From Aquipseudomonas alcaligenes (GTDB lineage: Bacteria > Pseudomonadota > Gammaproteobacteria > Pseudomonadales > Pseudomonadaceae), in the NCBI RefSeq assembly GCF_900156545.1, contig NZ_FTNW01000001.1:496001-560000 (forward strand): 64,000 bases of DNA, read 5' to 3'. Positions 50,029-59,191 of this stretch are shown one piece after another. The notes below the pieces were generated by a model. The model saw only the letters and a list, made by a program, of their open reading frames with translations. It was not told the origin of the DNA and searched no databases. A program made the translations under genes and the position numbers. Positions within the stretch are counted from its first letter, which is position 1. Each line of letters begins with the position of its first letter.

Positions 50029-50307
50029 TCAGTTAAGGCCATCCAGCAGGGCTTTGGCCGGCACCAGCTTGACTGCCTTCTTCGCGGCGATCTGGATCGC
50101 CTTGCCGGTGGCCGGGTTGCGGCCGGTACGCGCCGGGCGCTCGTTGACCTTGAGCTTGCCGATGCCTGGCAGACTGATCTCGCCGTCGTTCTCCAGGGCA
50201 TCGGCAACGATCTCGCCGAGTTGGTCGAGCAGGGCGCGCACGTCGCTCTTCTGCAGGTCGCAGGCTTCGGCGAGGTCGGAAATCAGCTGGTCTTTGGTGA
50301 TGGCCAT
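50029..50307 (-). CDS. HU-family DNA-binding protein
   Basis: The 92-residue product is a histone-like HU protein, with helices followed by the DNA-binding beta arm (GIGKLKVNERPARTGRNPATG). The start MAITKDQL at 50307 has GGAG upstream and fits the family; a longer frame from 50340 adds 11 unlikely residues. Confidence 0.9.
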   Translation of the reverse strand: MAITKDQLISDLAEACDLQKSDVRALLDQLGEIVADALENDGEISLPGIGKLKVNERPARTGRNPATGKAIQIAAKKAVKLVPAKALLDGLN

Positions 50308-50373
50308 GGGGCGCTCCGGTCGGTGTATGTGGGCGGGCAAGCTAGCACAAAACGCCGTAACGCTCTGCGTCTG

Positions 50374-50918
50374 TCATTCGATGCACAGGCGGACTTGTCG
50401 CTGCTGATGGTCAAGGCATTCTCTCGGTGCCGACCGCGTGTCGAAAAATAGCGCGAGCAGGTAGAACACGAGACTGCAGAGCACCAGCGTGGTGAGCAAG
50501 CCTGCGCGCAGAGGGTAGGGAAGTCGCGGGGCGCGCAGGAGCAGTGGCGATGTCAGCAGGAGGCTGGCCATCCCCAGGCTCCACAACTCGTCACGGCTCG
50601 GCGACAGGAGTAGCTGCCCATGTCGATCATCCGGATACATCAGCCACTGGGCGACGGCCGCCATGGCCATGGCGCAGCCCATGCCCAGGCCTGCGGGCGT
50701 ACGAAACACAGGCCGGACAGCCAGGCCAGAGCGAGCAGCGTCCAGGCTAGCAGCAACAGATAAAGGCCATATTCGCCTCCCATGCCGCCAAGCAATGTGC
50801 CGCCGTTGTCGCGTACCGGCAGGAGCAGGGCGCCGCCCAGCATAGCCAGGCCGGCAGCCGTGGACAGGCATATCAGGCTGGTTAGATTGCCGACCCCGCG
50901 AGTCAGTGACAAAGGCAT
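50374..50918 (-). pseudogene. Frameshifted membrane-protein gene
   Basis: Two overlapping - strand frames together encode one membrane protein. The first frame (50918 to 50640) begins MPLSLTRGVGNLTSL with good hydrophobic helices up to LCFVRP near 50705. The second frame (open down to 50374) continues with AGLGMGCAMAMAAVAQWLMY and further helices. Joining them needs a -1 shift near 50700, consistent with loss of one base. It could be a real mutation, programmed shifting or a sequencing error. No family is recognised. Confidence 0.55.
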
Positions 50919-51068
50919 TGCGATCCTTGAGTTGGAAGTGGCGCAGATTCAATCACTGTTGGGCTGCCGCTGGCGCCAGGGTATTCGCAAGATGATCTGC
51001 CTCCTCAGTTGCCTGGCGCTGGCTATGCTTAAGGCAAACAACAACGTTGGTAAGCGTGGAGTCCCATC

Positions 51069-52703
51069 ATGTTGCGTCTATTTGCCGATCTCGGTTTTCG
51101 CTGGAAGATCGCTCTGCCAATCCTGCTGCTTGCCGTTCTGCTGGTACTTATCGGCAGCCTCGGCGTCCAGGGCATTGGTCAGGTTGCCGATTCCAGCACG
51201 CGTCTGACCAATCGTTATCTGCCGGCCATCAGCCTGTTGCTGAACGCTGATCGAGACCTCTACCAGGCCTTCGTGGCCGAGCGCAGTCTGCTCGATGAGG
51301 CTGCGGGCGAGTTTGCTCAGGGGCTGCGAGAATCGCATGCGGAGAATCTGCAGCAGGCTTATGACCGCGTTCACACGTATGCCCAGATGAAGCCCAGTGC
51401 CGAAGCCGTGGCCCTTGTGGCCAAGTTCGACAGCGGATTCGCGCAATGGAAAAGCACTTCGGGCAAGGTGCTGGAGCTGAGTGCATCGGATCCGGCTGCG
51501 GCCTCCGCGCTTAGCTATGGTGACAGCGAGGCTCAATTCGAAGCCATGCGCGATGCCATCGACAAGCTGGGCGAGCTGGAAGATAACGAGGCCAATGCTG
51601 AAGGTAAGGCTGCTATTGCGTTGGGGGATGAGCGCAGCTGGCAGCAGGGCCTGATGATCGCCATCGGTTTGCTGATCTGTAGCGTCCTGGTAGTGGGGTT
51701 CCCGTTGCTGGTGACTCGTCCCCTGCATAATCTGCTGCATCGCATCGAGCAGATTGCCGAGGGTGATGGCGATTTGCGCGTGCGTCTGGAGGTACTTTCG
51801 CGCGATGAACTGGGCAAGCTGAGCGATGCCTTCAACCGTTTCCTCGACAAGCTGCAGCCGCTGATTCGCGAGGTCGGCCGGGTTACTGGTGAAGTCGCCG
51901 AGTCGGCCCAGACACTTGCCGGCATGGCAGCGGCCAATGATCGTCTGATCACCAGCGAGCATGCGGCGGTCGATCAGGTCAGCACCGCTGCCACCGAGAT
52001 GAGCGCCGCCGTGCACGAGGTGGCGCGCAATGCGCAGAATGCAGCTGATGCCGCTCGTAGCGCCGAGTTGCAGTCTCGTGAGGGTGCCGAGGTGGTGGGC
52101 GCCACCATCCACGCCATTCGCCAGTTGGCGAATGAGGTGGAGAGTGCCTCCGACACTATCCAGACTCTGGAGCAGGAGACAGCCAACATCGGTGCTGTCC
52201 TGGCGGTGATCAAGGGGATTGCCGAACAGACCAACCTGCTGGCACTCAACGCTGCCATCGAGGCGGCGCGCGCAGGTGAACAGGGGCGAGGTTTTGCCGT
52301 TGTGGCCGATGAGGTGCGTGCCCTGGCTGCACGCACCCAGGACTCTACCAAGGATATCCAGCAGATGATCGAGCGTCTGCAAGTTGGCGTACACAATGCG
52401 GTCAAGGCCATGCACTCCGGCAGCGAAAAAGCGCGCTTCAGCGTCGAGCGGGCCGCAGGCGTGGATGGCGCATTGTCTGCCACCGGTGACTCGGTGGCGC
52501 GGATCAACGACATGGCCGCGCAGATCGCCACCGCCTGTGAAGAGCAGAGCAGCGTGACTGAGGAGATCGCACGCAACATCAGCGATATCCGCGACCTTTC
52601 CAACGAGGCGGCACAGACTTCCGAGCAGAGCACCCAGGCCAGTGCCCGCCTGTCCGAACTGTCCCATGGCCTGGCCCAGCTGGTGGGCCGTTTCCGTGTG
52701 TAA
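51069..52703 (+). CDS. Methyl-accepting chemotaxis protein
   Basis: The 544-residue chemoreceptor has a short N-terminal tail and a first transmembrane helix at about residues 10-32. A helical periplasmic sensor (about 35-190) and a second helix (about 192-215) follow, with a HAMP domain after that. The signalling hairpin contains [25 protein letters not shown] and [13 protein letters not shown] regions. The ligand is unknown. It ends just before the ffs promoter. Confidence 0.95.
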   Translation: MLRLFADLGFRWKIALPILLLAVLLVLIGSLGVQGIGQVADSSTRLTNRYLPAISLLLNADRDLYQAFVAERSLLDEAAGEFAQGLRESHAENLQQAYDRVHTYAQMKPSAEAVALVAKFDSGFAQWKSTSGKVLELSASDPAAASALSYGDSEAQFEAMRDAIDKLGELEDNEANAEGKAAIALGDERSWQQGLMIAIGLLICSVLVVGFPLLVTRPLHNLLHRIEQIAEGDGDLRVRLEVLSRDELGKLSDAFNRFLDKLQPLIREVGRVTGEVAESAQTLAGMAAANDRLITSEHAAVDQVSTAATEMSAAVHEVARNAQNAADAARSAELQSREGAEVVGATIHAIRQLANEVESASDTIQTLEQETANIGAVLAVIKGIAEQTNLLALNAAIEAARAGEQGRGFAVVADEVRALAARTQDSTKDIQQMIERLQVGVHNAVKAMHSGSEKARFSVERAAGVDGALSATGDSVARINDMAAQIATACEEQSSVTEEIARNISDIRDLSNEAAQTSEQSTQASARLSELSHGLAQLVGRFRV

Positions 52704-52716
52704 GTGATTGAAGCGG

Positions 52717-52744
52717 TTGTAACTTCCCGGTTTACCAGTACAAT
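52717..52744 (+). promoter_or_regulatory. Promoter of the left ffs copy
   Basis: TTGTAA (52717-52722), a 16-nt spacer and TACAAT (52739-52744) predict a start near 52751. An 8-bp inverted repeat GCCCGTCG/CGACGGGC (52751-52758 and 52761-52768) then forms the 5' leader. Confidence 0.65.
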
Positions 52745-52759
52745 GGCGCGGCCCGTCGT

Positions 52760-52890
52760 TCGACGGGCTTCGTTATGGTGGTCCCATCGGTCCCCCCGCA
52801 ACGATTACCCGTCAACCTGGTCAGGTCCGGAAGGAAGCAGCCATAGCGGGAACATCGTGTGCCGGGGTGTGGCTGGTGGGGCCGCCTCCA
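52760..52890. repeat. Left 131-bp direct repeat (attL region)
   Basis: The sequence is identical to 60866-60996 at all 131 positions by direct reading. It starts in the loop of the 5' leader hairpin and ends at the last base of the RNA gene. Confidence 0.95.
52777..52890 (+). ncRNA. ffs: 4.5S RNA (signal recognition particle RNA), left copy
   Basis: The 114-nt gene contains the universally conserved SRP tetraloop region GTCAGGTCCGGAAGGAAGCA and ends that pair (GGTGG...CCGCCTCC). With Ffh it targets nascent membrane proteins. This copy keeps the promoter at 52717-52744. Its downstream flank belongs to the element. Confidence 0.93.
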
Positions 52891-52961
52891 GTAACCTAAG
52901 TTACTGATTCTGAACGGTTTTTCGCTCCAAACCACGCAGTGGTACAAGGAGTGATACATCC

Positions 52962-54350
52962 GTGTCGACCGTCCCCTCCTACCTGCTGCTGTCGCGCCAT
53001 TCGGTCTTTTACTTCCGAATCGTGGTGCCTGAAGTCATTCGTCCCTTGTTCCCCCAGCGGGAGATTCGCAGGTCCCTCCAGACGCGATGCCGGAGGGAGG
53101 CGCTTATCCGTGGCCGAGAGCTACTGCTGCAGGTTCAGCGGCTGTTCACTGAGGCCTTCCAGGGGCGCCGACCTTCGCTGGAGCTTCTACGTGGAGCCTG
53201 GGAGGCGGGCGGTAAGCGGCTGGCAAGCTGGGCCTCCTGGCTTCGTCAGCAGCAGCTGGTGAGCAGTTTCGAGGCTGTGATAGGTCAACCCCAGGGGGCG
53301 CCGGCAAACACGCAGGAGAGTGCTCCTAGGTCGCTGGTGAGGGACAGCCCGCCTTTGGCCCCGAAGTTCTCCCAGGTGGTCGAGGAGCATTTGCGGGAGC
53401 AGGCCAGGGAGGGCGTATCGCTGAAGACCCTGGACGACAAGAGGGCTGTGGCTGCGCTGCTGGTCCGCATCATCGGCGACCATCCCATCAACCTGATTAC
53501 CAGGAAGGAAGCGCATCAGTTCCGGGAGACCGCGCTGAAGCTGCCGCCGAGAATCCACCAACTGCCGGTCACGTCGCTGGAGCAGGCAATAGCCCAGGCG
53601 ACCACAACCATCAGCCTGACTACCTTCAACAACTACGTGAAGAACCTGACGACGGTCTTCGTCTACGCCGTGCGGGAAGGGTACTGCGAGAAGAATCCCT
53701 TCGACGGCCTGCGGGTGAAGCAGCGGGGGAAGGTCAGCGAGGAGCGAAGTGCTTTTACCGAGGCCGACTTGCGGGCACTGTTCGACAAGACCAAGTACGC
53801 CCCTGCGGATGGCCCCAAGCCGAACCAGTATTGGTTGCCGCTTCTGGGGCTCTACACGGGCGCCCGGCTCAACGAACTTTGTCAGTTGCGCTTGGAGGAC
53901 GTGGTGGTCGTCAACGGCATCGACTGCCTGCATATCCGCCAGGGCAGTGCCGACCAGAAGATCAAGACAGACAGCTCAGAGCGGCTTGTTCCGGTTCACT
54001 CCCGGCTCAAGGCGCTGGGCTTCCTGGAGTACGTTGAACGACTGCGCAGTGAAGGGCAGGTGAGGGTGTTCCCTGAGCTGACACGCCACAAGAAGCACGG
54101 CTACAGCGCGGCTCCTTCCAAGTGGTTCGCTCGGGTCAGGGCTCAGTTGGGCTTCGAGGGTAAGAAGGACTTCCACAGCTTCCGGCATACCCTGGCCGAC
54201 CACCTGAAGCAGAAGGGTGTGTCGGAGGCGTTGGTCGGCGGCATCCTGGGCCATCAGACCGGGGGGATAACCTTCAGCCGTTACGGGAAGGACTTCAGGC
54301 CGGAGGTGCTGGCGCCTGTGGTGGAGCTGGTTGCGTGGGAGGTGATGTAG
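52962..54350 (+). CDS. Tyrosine recombinase (integrase)
   Basis: The 462-residue product has an N-terminal segment of the DUF6538 type (YLLLSRHSVFYFRIVVPEVI), common in this integrase group. A SAM-like core-binding domain follows, then the catalytic domain. Visible catalytic motifs are TGARLNEL (Arg about 303), HSFRHTL (about 405-411), GHQTGG and FSRYGKDF with the nucleophile Tyr at about 442. GTG start with AAGGAG 10 nt upstream. It lies 72 bp inside the left repeat and should catalyse integration at ffs. Confidence 0.92.
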   Translation: MSTVPSYLLLSRHSVFYFRIVVPEVIRPLFPQREIRRSLQTRCRREALIRGRELLLQVQRLFTEAFQGRRPSLELLRGAWEAGGKRLASWASWLRQQQLVSSFEAVIGQPQGAPANTQESAPRSLVRDSPPLAPKFSQVVEEHLREQAREGVSLKTLDDKRAVAALLVRIIGDHPINLITRKEAHQFRETALKLPPRIHQLPVTSLEQAIAQATTTISLTTFNNYVKNLTTVFVYAVREGYCEKNPFDGLRVKQRGKVSEERSAFTEADLRALFDKTKYAPADGPKPNQYWLPLLGLYTGARLNELCQLRLEDVVVVNGIDCLHIRQGSADQKIKTDSSERLVPVHSRLKALGFLEYVERLRSEGQVRVFPELTRHKKHGYSAAPSKWFARVRAQLGFEGKKDFHSFRHTLADHLKQKGVSEALVGGILGHQTGGITFSRYGKDFRPEVLAPVVELVAWEVM

Positions 54351-54363
54351 ACCCTGGGGAGGT

Positions 54364-54385
54364 GGGGCGTCTCGTTTAACGCCCC
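54364..54385. terminator. Hairpin between the integrase and the convergent lipoprotein gene
   Basis: GGGGCGT (54364-54370) and ACGCCCC (54379-54385) form a 7-bp stem with an 8-nt loop between convergent genes. Confidence 0.45.
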
Positions 54386-54393
54386 GTCGACCT

Positions 54394-54900
54394 TCAGTAT
54401 TGGGCCTTCACATACTCGGCGATGGGCTTATGCAGCAGGTCCTGAGGGTGGTCGCCCCCGAAGGTTGCCCACTTACTCTTGCCGGCAATCAAGGTCGAAG
54501 CCAGAGGGCCTTCACCCTCCTGCCCGTAGATGGATAGCTTGACCTGGATTTTGTCTGGAATGCCTGACCACTCGGTGGCACGGTCTTCCCAGTGGAGGAT
54601 TTCAGGGACGACGTAATAGCCCGGCTTGCCTTGCTGTCTCAAGCAGTCGATGTTTTGGCAGGACTCAAGGACTGCGACGTTATCTGAGTACTGGGAGAAA
54701 GCACTGCGGACGGCCGCAGCGGTCATTTCGCCGGATGCCTGATAGGTCTTAGCCTCGTAGCGGCCGTCGGCGGGAGTGGCGATTGTCACTGCTGCTTGTC
54801 GGTCCAGCTTGCCTGGGTTTGTGGATACATCCGTCTGCGCGTACTTGGCAGTACATCCAGTGGCCAGAATCGAAGCGACTACTACCAATACCTTTTGCAC
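54394..54900 (-). CDS. DUF4823-like lipoprotein
   Basis: The 168-residue product has a lipobox (LATGC, Cys16) and a soluble domain with SAFSQYSDNVAVLESCQN and GYYVVPEILHWEDRATEWSG. These match lipoproteins of the DUF4823 type found in Pseudomonas. It is the last - strand gene of the element and may be cargo. Function is unknown. Confidence 0.65.
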   Translation of the reverse strand: MQKVLVVVASILATGCTAKYAQTDVSTNPGKLDRQAAVTIATPADGRYEAKTYQASGEMTAAAVRSAFSQYSDNVAVLESCQNIDCLRQQGKPGYYVVPEILHWEDRATEWSGIPDKIQVKLSIYGQEGEGPLASTLIAGKSKWATFGGDHPQDLLHKPIAEYVKAQY

Positions 54901-54977
54901 ATATCCTCCGTTGTTCTTCCGATCTCTTGGGATTTGCCTGATATCCGAGCTGCGTTTGGCAGTGGGGTCGGCTGAGG

Positions 54978-55496
54978 CTACTGATGTGCCATCATGATGT
55001 CTATGTCCCCAGCGGCTTCTGTTTGGTCTACCCGGTGCTGCAGTGCAGCCTTCTCCTGGGTCAGGCGCTCGATCTTCTTCTGCAGGATGCCGAAGGCCTT
55101 GGCCAGCAGCTCCTCCTCGGCCATCTCGCCGGTCGCTACCTTCTCCTCGCCCATGACGTAGGCGCCGTCCTTGCGGATGGCAGGGAGAACGTCGCGGGTC
55201 ACCCAGTCCTGGAACACGCGGGCCTGGGGCTTATCCGAGCGCATGACCAACTTGTAGAGGCCAGACTCGGAGATGAGCGAAGCGGTGGACATCCCTTTCC
55301 CAGTGATTAGGCCACTGGGAATGCGGCGGACCTCGTCGGCGCCTAGATGCTTGAAGTTGGTGCCCCCTTGAGTGAGGCCGAGGACTTTGCGGACATCTGC
55401 AGCGACGAACCAGAGGGTGCCGTTCAGGGCGACCGTGCGGATCTGGAAGACGGTTCCCTCCAGGCTGGGGAAGTTGTGAACGCTGACTTGGCTCAT
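54978..55496 (-). CDS. BRO-type phage antirepressor-like protein
   Basis: The 172-residue product has an N-terminal BRO domain (LWFVAADVRKVLGLTQG, SLISESGLYKLVMRSDKP, DWVTRDVLPAIRKDGAYV) and a C-terminal coiled coil. Such proteins act as phage antirepressors. The start MSQVSVHN at 55496 overlaps the upstream membrane-protein gene by 4 nt. Confidence 0.85.
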   Translation of the reverse strand: MSQVSVHNFPSLEGTVFQIRTVALNGTLWFVAADVRKVLGLTQGGTNFKHLGADEVRRIPSGLITGKGMSTASLISESGLYKLVMRSDKPQARVFQDWVTRDVLPAIRKDGAYVMGEEKVATGEMAEEELLAKAFGILQKKIERLTQEKAALQHRVDQTEAAGDIDIMMAHQ

Positions 55497-55738
55497 TTCA
55501 GGTCGTTCTCCCACGGCATGAAGGCGCAGGCGAACAGCTCCTTGTCCAACTCAGCGATGTCGTGACGGTCGGCCCAGGCGGTCTTCAGCTCCCGACCGAC
55601 TGCCTGGAGGCAGCCGATGACGAGGAGACCGATGACCAGCAGGGGGAAGCCCAGGAACAGCAGGGCTGCGAAGGCGCGGGCCAGGAGCGGCAGCTTGACC
55701 GCCCACGGACGCATCTCGGACAGACGGGCGCGGCGCAT
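55493..55738 (-). CDS. Small membrane protein of the element
   Basis: The 81-residue product has a basic N-terminus and one or two membrane helices (LLARAFAALLFLGFPLLVIGLLVIGC), then a polar tail. AGGAGG precedes the start, and the stop overlaps the BRO gene. The upstream frame ends in TGATG at its start. No family is recognised. Confidence 0.55.
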   Translation of the reverse strand: MRRARLSEMRPWAVKLPLLARAFAALLFLGFPLLVIGLLVIGCLQAVGRELKTAWADRHDIAELDKELFACAFMPWENDLK

Positions 55739-55839
55739 CAGTGGACCTCCTGCTGCTTCTTCATGGCCTCCTCCAGGGCGTGCAGAACGCCGACCGGAGA
55801 GGTGCCTTCGGGCAGGGTGTCGATGACGCCGTGCAGGAG
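55738..55839 (-). pseudogene. 3' remnant of a gene cut by the orfA-like segment
   Basis: Directly after the orfA stop, in the same frame, 33 codons (LLHGVIDTLPEGTSPVGVLH and on to KKQQEVH) run to a TGA that overlaps the next gene. There is no start codon for the beginning of this stretch, so it looks like the tail of a gene whose 5' part was replaced. Confidence 0.4.
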
Positions 55840-56118
55840 CTAGCTGCCTGAGCAGCTTCTGAGAGCTCTCACTTGCTCTACAAGCTGACCAACTATTGCA
55901 TGCAGTTGCTCCACAACCTCTATAAGTTCATCTATGGGAGCATCTAGCTGCTGATTGAGTGCGGCCAACCTCTGTGCTTCACGGTGCTTAGCCAGCCAGC
56001 TGTAGAGCACTGATTCACTGACACCGATGAACCTACTGATATCCCTGACACTGCTTCCCTCCAGCACCAGCTCCACGGCACGGAGCTTCTCCTTGTCTGT
56101 AAAGGTGCGACGTTTCAT
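55840..56118 (-). CDS. Transposase OrfA-like helix-turn-helix protein
   Basis: The 92-residue product starts MKRRTFTDKEKLRAVELVLE and has the helix-turn-helix SVRDISRFIGVSESVLYSWL plus a helical tail, like OrfA of IS3-type elements. No orfB or clear terminal inverted repeats are seen. It is either an IS remnant or a repurposed DNA-binding protein. An extended frame from 56247 is less likely. Confidence 0.6.
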   Translation of the reverse strand: MKRRTFTDKEKLRAVELVLEGSSVRDISRFIGVSESVLYSWLAKHREAQRLAALNQQLDAPIDELIEVVEQLHAIVGQLVEQVRALRSCSGS

Positions 56119-56392
56119 TAGCACTTCCTCAGTCTGAAGAGGTGCGGCCCATTGCTGCTCCTCTAGGAGGCTGCAGGGTATTGCTGACGGCAACGCCTGT
56201 GCAGTCTGCACAAGTACCGTGCTACGCTCGCAGACTGATACGGCCAATGACCTGCTGTATTACCGCTTTGGTCCTGAACATCCCGGTTCCGGGGTTGTTC
56301 CCGGTGGTGAGGCAATCACCACTCCAACGCCGTCTCCTGCAGTGTGCCCCCGCTTGAAAACAGCAGGGGGAGAGCCGCATCCCCCCCTTCCG

Positions 56393-56887
56393 TCATCCTG
56401 TAGCTTCGACGGCCTTCCTAGTCAGCTTGTAGATCTTCTTTCCGGTAGCGCCAATGCCGGCCAGCCGGTCGGCCCTTTCGTTCCCAGGAATGCCGCTATG
56501 GGCCTTGACCCACTCGATCCTGATGTCCTTGGTCTGCATCTCCAGATCAAGCAACTTCCAGAGGTCGAGGTGCTCGGGCGCCTTCTTGTCGGCCTTCTTC
56601 CAGCCCCTGGTCTTCCAGCCGGGAAGCCACTCGTTGCAGCCCTTGGCGACCAACTCGCTGTCTGTGTAGACCGTGATAGGTACAGGCTTTGAGCAGCGGC
56701 GCAGGGCCTCTAGGGCAGCCTGCAACTCGGCTCTCCCGTTGGTCTGGGGCTCTCCATCAGGAACAGGTCCGGCGATGTCTAGCGTGTCTCCTTGTGGGTT
56801 AGTCAGAGTGGCTCCCCAGCCGGCACGGGCAAAAGAGGAACCATTGCCGAGGCATGCGCCGTCGGCGTAGATGATGTAGCTACTCAT
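56393..56887 (-). CDS. Ribonuclease HI
   Basis: The 164-residue product is a type I RNase H. The catalytic residues are visible as Asp9 (YADGAC), Glu54 (NGRAELQAAL), Asp76 (YTDSELV) and Asp140 (GNERADRLAG), with His130 in WVKAHSG. The start at 56887 gives the normal length. RNase H genes on elements often relate to plasmid or phage replication. A separate chromosomal copy is expected elsewhere. Confidence 0.9.
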   Translation of the reverse strand: MSSYIIYADGACLGNGSSFARAGWGATLTNPQGDTLDIAGPVPDGEPQTNGRAELQAALEALRRCSKPVPITVYTDSELVAKGCNEWLPGWKTRGWKKADKKAPEHLDLWKLLDLEMQTKDIRIEWVKAHSGIPGNERADRLAGIGATGKKIYKLTRKAVEATG

Positions 56888-57327
56888 GGGTGATGTCCTT
56901 TCACGCGGGAATGGCCGTTCGTGGGGGCAGACCAATTCCCGACATAGATGTAGGTGGTCCACGTGGACCGCTCGGTGATTACTTGAGGTGGTCTTGGGGA
57001 GAAGGGCGGGCGTGGTAGCGGGCAGTAGCGCAGCTGCTGACCGGTGCCCGGAGAGACCGACCAAGCTAAGGCAGTCAAGGCAGCCTCAAGGGCGAAGTTC
57101 TCTGCGTTGTTGGTGAAGAAACAACTACGGAGACACAGCCTTCCGCTCGCCTAAGTTGGTCTTCGACTGTTGGTCAGGCTCTGACGAACCCAGTCAGCAG
57201 CTTCGTAGCAAAGCTACTGCGCTACTGCCCGGCTTACGCCTGCCCTAGATGGGGTCGTTGGTCATGGGGCAGCGACGGGGCGAGTCGCGTCTATATATAT
57301 TTAGGGGATAGCGACTACCCACGCAGC
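56888..57327. other. 440-bp non-coding region with palindromes and an AT-rich tract
   Basis: No gene is supported here. It holds a perfect 14-bp palindrome GGTCCACGTGGACC (56956-56969), short hairpins such as GTAGC-AAA-GCTAC, and an AT-rich run near 57282-57295 (TATATATATTTA). It could contain the rnhA promoter or an origin linked to the adjacent RepL-like gene. That is inference. Confidence 0.4.
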
Positions 57328-58020
57328 TCAAGGGCTCCGGGGGAGATTGGCGGCAGAATCTTGCCGGTCTGAGCTGAGTGCGGCTCGGCGTTTCACCCAT
57401 GCGCGCAGTGCAGGCTCGCGATTTGCTAAGTCCCCCCGCCATGCGTACCAGGGATGGATGCGTATTCGGGTCGGCCAGCTCTTACCTTGAGGGGTCCGTT
57501 CAATCAGACCTGCACCATCCAATTCTTCCAGGGCTGCCCTGACAGTCCTCTCTGGCAGACCCAGCTGTCCGCTTAAGTCCTTCAGTTTGCCGAACCAGTA
57601 GTTGTGCCCTGAGAGCTGCTCGGACAAGTGTTGAAGCAGTCTGATAGCTGACCCACTGATGCCTACACGAAGTAGCCCCAGCAAATGCCCATCCTCAATG
57701 TAGAGTCGGTCGAGCCAGTGGTCGAAGGGCTGTACGGCCTCTTTCAGTTCATCGTCGTCGCGGGCCATGCAGGGCCAGGGGGTATCGATACCCACGGTCT
57801 TGCTTATATGGACAGGGCGCGGTGGTGTTTTCGGTAGAGGCTCGCTTGAGGCCAGGATCTCACCGGTCATGTAGTCGACCGTGTAGTGGCGTCCCATGAC
57901 CGTAACAAAAATTGCTTCACGCGCCCCCAGCGGGTGGATCGTGGGGGCAGGACCAGCGACGAATGTCTCGCTAGCGGAAGACAGATCCTCTGTTGTGGCA
58001 GCTGTAGCTGTGTAGCTCAT
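57328..58020 (-). CDS. RepL-like replication initiator, predicted
   Basis: The 230-residue product has a winged-helix region (GSAIRLLQHLSEQL, LSGQLGLPERTVRAALEELD, GLIERTPQG). It ends with HPWYAWRGDLANREPALRAW. The aromatic-W-R-G signature is typical of RepL-type plasmid initiators. The start MSYTATAATTEDLSS overlaps the upstream small gene by 4 nt. A different winged-helix regulator remains possible. Confidence 0.5.
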   Translation of the reverse strand: MSYTATAATTEDLSSASETFVAGPAPTIHPLGAREAIFVTVMGRHYTVDYMTGEILASSEPLPKTPPRPVHISKTVGIDTPWPCMARDDDELKEAVQPFDHWLDRLYIEDGHLLGLLRVGISGSAIRLLQHLSEQLSGHNYWFGKLKDLSGQLGLPERTVRAALEELDGAGLIERTPQGKSWPTRIRIHPWYAWRGDLANREPALRAWVKRRAALSSDRQDSAANLPRSP

Positions 58021-58214
58021 CGTGAATGCTCGGCAGGGTCTAAGGCGAGCCCCAGGTCTACCTGGTGTTCTATCCAGGCCTTGCACGGCGCGAACACTCC
58101 GGTGACGCAGGCTAGGCAGCGTTGCAGCGTGTCAGGGGCGTACTCCAATGTGGTCGGGAGGTGGAAGTGGTCTGGGCAGAGGTATAGCTGCGCCGACGTT
58201 GTGGTGTTTTGCAT
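58017..58214 (-). CDS. Small cysteine-containing protein upstream of the RepL-like gene
   Basis: The 65-residue product has three cysteines (LYLCPDHF, CLACV) and one in PCKAW. The start MQNTTTSAQ at 58214 has AGGAAG 8 nt upstream. Its stop overlaps the RepL-like gene, so the two are coupled. No family is recognised. The CxxC could bind metal. Confidence 0.5.
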   Translation of the reverse strand: MQNTTTSAQLYLCPDHFHLPTTLEYAPDTLQRCLACVTGVFAPCKAWIEHQVDLGLALDPAEHSR

Positions 58215-58447
58215 TGCTTGAACTTCCTGTTGATAGGCAAACGACCGCGCCCCGCCCAGCGGTATCCGGGCAGGGGGTTGGGTCATCGGTGGGTGGGTTA
58301 TTTCTTGATACTGGGGGTGAATCGTGAGCCGGGTCAGTTCACTCTTGGACTGGCCGTAATTCGTTTGGCCTGGGGCTGCCGCTCCGGCTTCTCTAGCTCA
58401 GCTTTGAGGCAGGCCCTTTGTGTCGCTGAACACCTGGGGCCCAAGAA

Positions 58448-59023
58448 TTAGACTTCCTGCTGAGCTCTCCAGGCCCGCTTAACGGTGGCCAGGGACACGC
58501 CCCAGTGCTCGGCGGTGGTGGCTATGCTGGCGCCGGTCTCCTTCCGCCATGCTGCGATGGCTGCGTCGTCGTGCTGCTTCGGTGCGCCCAGCTTGCGACC
58601 CTCGGCCTTGGCCTTGTTGATGCCGGCCATCTGCCGCGCCTTGATGTTCTCCCGCTCAAGCTCGGCCACGCCGGCCAGAAGGGTCAGCATCAGCTTCCCG
58701 GTAGGGTTGGACAGGTCGAAGCCTTCGCGCATGGAGATGACGGTGACGCCCTTCGCCTTCAGCGCCTCGACCGTCTCCAGGACGTCGATGGTGTTGCGAC
58801 CCAGGCGGTCGATGGCTGCGACGATAAGGGTGTCGCCCTTCCTCGCGTAGTCGAACAGGGCCTTGAATCCCTTCCGCTCCAGGGCCTTGGTGGCGCCGCT
58901 GGTTGCCTCATCGGTGAACCAGCCGTCCTCGCTGACGTTGTAACGCTGGCCGATGGTGTGTCGCTGGGCTTCGATTGACTGGCCGTCGGTGCTGACGCGG
59001 GTATAGGCGAGGGTGGCTGTCAT
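58448..59023 (-). CDS. Serine recombinase (resolvase/invertase family)
   Basis: The 191-residue product has the catalytic Ser11 in YTRVSTDGQS, the motif AAIDRLGRNTIDVLE and the helix E region LAGVAELERENIKARQMAGI. A C-terminal helix-turn-helix is seen (TAEHWGVSLATVKRAW). It probably resolves multimers or cointegrates of the element. The start at 59023 gives the usual length. Confidence 0.9.
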   Translation of the reverse strand: MTATLAYTRVSTDGQSIEAQRHTIGQRYNVSEDGWFTDEATSGATKALERKGFKALFDYARKGDTLIVAAIDRLGRNTIDVLETVEALKAKGVTVISMREGFDLSNPTGKLMLTLLAGVAELERENIKARQMAGINKAKAEGRKLGAPKQHDDAAIAAWRKETGASIATTAEHWGVSLATVKRAWRAQQEV

Positions 59024-59191
59024 GGATGTTGGTCTCCTTGGCTCAGAACATAGGCTCGCAAAATGCAAGGCTGGCTCGCTTTTGTCAACTGATCTGAGCC
59101 ATGCTGGAGACGGCATGCCTCCATGGCTGTTCCCAGCGCTGAGGCTTGGCTCACAAGGTGTACATAATGAGCCGGTCGTAGTGCAAGGCGC

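Noticed and set aside
55562..55843. 93-codon + strand frame
   Set aside because: It is opposite the small membrane-protein gene and gene remnant, which have ribosome sites and overlaps consistent with their neighbours.
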